This document shows positions 5,889-6,435 of a DNA stretch of 6,435 bases, piece by piece. The notes beneath the pieces are model-generated. The model worked only from the letters and a program-made list of their open reading frames with translations. It did no database searches and was not told the origin of the DNA. Every line of letters begins with the position of its first letter. Position 1 is the stretch's first letter. The position numbers and the translations under genes were made by a program. The stretch lies in NCBI GenBank assembly GCA_945885645.1, contig CAMCYV010000086.1:1-6435 (forward strand), in the 5' to 3' direction. This stretch comes from Bifidobacterium breve (lineage in GTDB: Bacteria > Actinomycetota > Actinomycetes > S36-B12).

Positions 5889-6435
5889 GTGAATACCTTT
5901 CGTGATGCAATTCTGTCAACAATCAAGAGAAGTGTCATAGAGATGATTATGAGTATCACGCTTAGCACAGCAGCCGTGGCGAATTCTGACTCGCCCGGCT
6001 TACCCAATAGTCGAGCAATCTGTACAGGAACTGTGGGAGATTCTGTGCGCGACAACAAGGTGGCTGCACCAAATTCACCAAGGGAAACTGCTGCCGCGAG
6101 TCCGCCAGCGGCCAAAATGACTCCGCCAAAAACCGTCCCAAACGCTGTCCACCAAGCGCGCATCGGAGCAGCACCCAAACTCAGTGCAACAAAATCCCGA
6201 CGGGGATCAACATTGCGCAAACTCGGTGTTGCCACGGCAACCACTATTGGTACTGCTATGAGCGCGTGAGTGATTGGGATTAGCGCACCGGTTCCACGAA
6301 GATCAAGTGATCCGCGCGAAAACGCAAGCAAAATTCCCAGTCCGAGTGTTACTGCTGAAATGCCAAGTGGGATCAATGCCAGTGTGACTACGAATCCTTT
6401 TTTGCTCATAACAGCGATTGCTATTGCTCCACCCA
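5885..6435 (-). CDS. Partial ABC transporter permease (ThiP/FbpB-like), C-terminal part
   Basis: The frame is open to the right edge, so this is the C-terminal part of a longer protein. An ATG at 6409 is in frame, but codons for 'GGAIAIAV' precede it without a stop, and it is probably internal. The visible 180 or so residues contain several hydrophobic segments. Counting from that ATG these are about 7-30, 42-62, 90-111 and 145-165. A cytoplasmic EAA-type loop lies at about 72-90 ('FVALSLGAAPMRAWWTAF'), followed by 'AVSLGEFGAATLLSR' (107-121), a stretch typical of the second half of fused-dimer permeases of the thiamine/iron family. The protein forms the membrane channel of the importer energised by the downstream ATPase, whose GTG start overlaps this stop codon by 4 nt. 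Whether it imports thiamine or iron is not decided by the visible sequence. Confidence 0.87.
   Translation of the reverse strand, partial: GGAIAIAVMSKKGFVVTLALIPLGISAVTLGLGILLAFSRGSLDLRGTGALIPITHALIAVPIVVAVATPSLRNVDPRRDFVALSLGAAPMRAWWTAFGTVFGGVILAAGGLAAAVSLGEFGAATLLSRTESPTVPVQIARLLGKPGESEFATAAVLSVILIIISMTLLLIVDRIASRKVFT

Noticed and set aside
6407..6409. Start of the permease at the ATG at 6407-6409
   Set aside because: The frame is open upstream to the window edge with hydrophobic codons, and this family is about 500 residues or more, so the ATG is most likely internal.

Overview
The window reads as a conserved housekeeping locus of an actinobacterium. The main reasons are the homodimeric, AceE-type pyruvate dehydrogenase E1, the DUF3052 protein and the AhpE-type peroxiredoxin as close neighbours, frequent GTG starts, and a rubrerythrin-VIT1 type metal transporter. 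Base composition looks close to 50% GC by eye, which is low for the phylum. That would suit a streamlined mid-GC lineage such as aquatic Microbacteriaceae, but this placement is an inference and not a demonstrated assignment.

Layout from left to right. Positions 1-317 (minus) hold the N-terminal ferritin-like domain of a probable VIT1/CCC1-type iron/manganese transporter, cut by the window edge. Positions 320-3052 (minus) hold an intact aceE, whose stop lies 2 nt before the transporter start. Positions 3053-3299 are a divergent intergenic region with a perfect 12-bp tandem duplication, candidate -10 elements and a possible short upstream ORF. Positions 3300-3716 (plus) encode a DUF3052 protein and 3727-4188 (plus) an AhpE-like peroxiredoxin. 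A minus-strand run then converges on ahpE: an FUSC-family membrane protein (4185-5237), an ABC ATPase (5262-5888), and the C-terminal half of a ThiP/FbpB-like ABC permease (5885 to the right edge). The last two overlap by 4 nt.

How the genes may work together. AceE feeds acetyl-CoA from pyruvate into the TCA cycle and lipid synthesis, and its cofactor is thiamine diphosphate. The ABC transporter belongs to the thiamine/iron uptake superfamily. The VIT1-type protein would handle Fe/Mn, and AhpE would remove peroxides. A theme of central carbon metabolism plus metal, cofactor and peroxide homeostasis is plausible, but only the operon-like contacts (aceE-VIT, DUF3052-ahpE, permease-ATPase) are directly visible.

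No RNA gene, CRISPR array, insertion sequence, phage gene or clear intrinsic terminator was seen. Coding sequence covers almost everything, and the only gene-free stretch is the 247-bp divergent region. I do not see a clearly new multi-gene system. The points most worth a second look are the uncharacterised DUF3052 gene with its possible upstream peptide, and the duplicated motif in the aceE leader.
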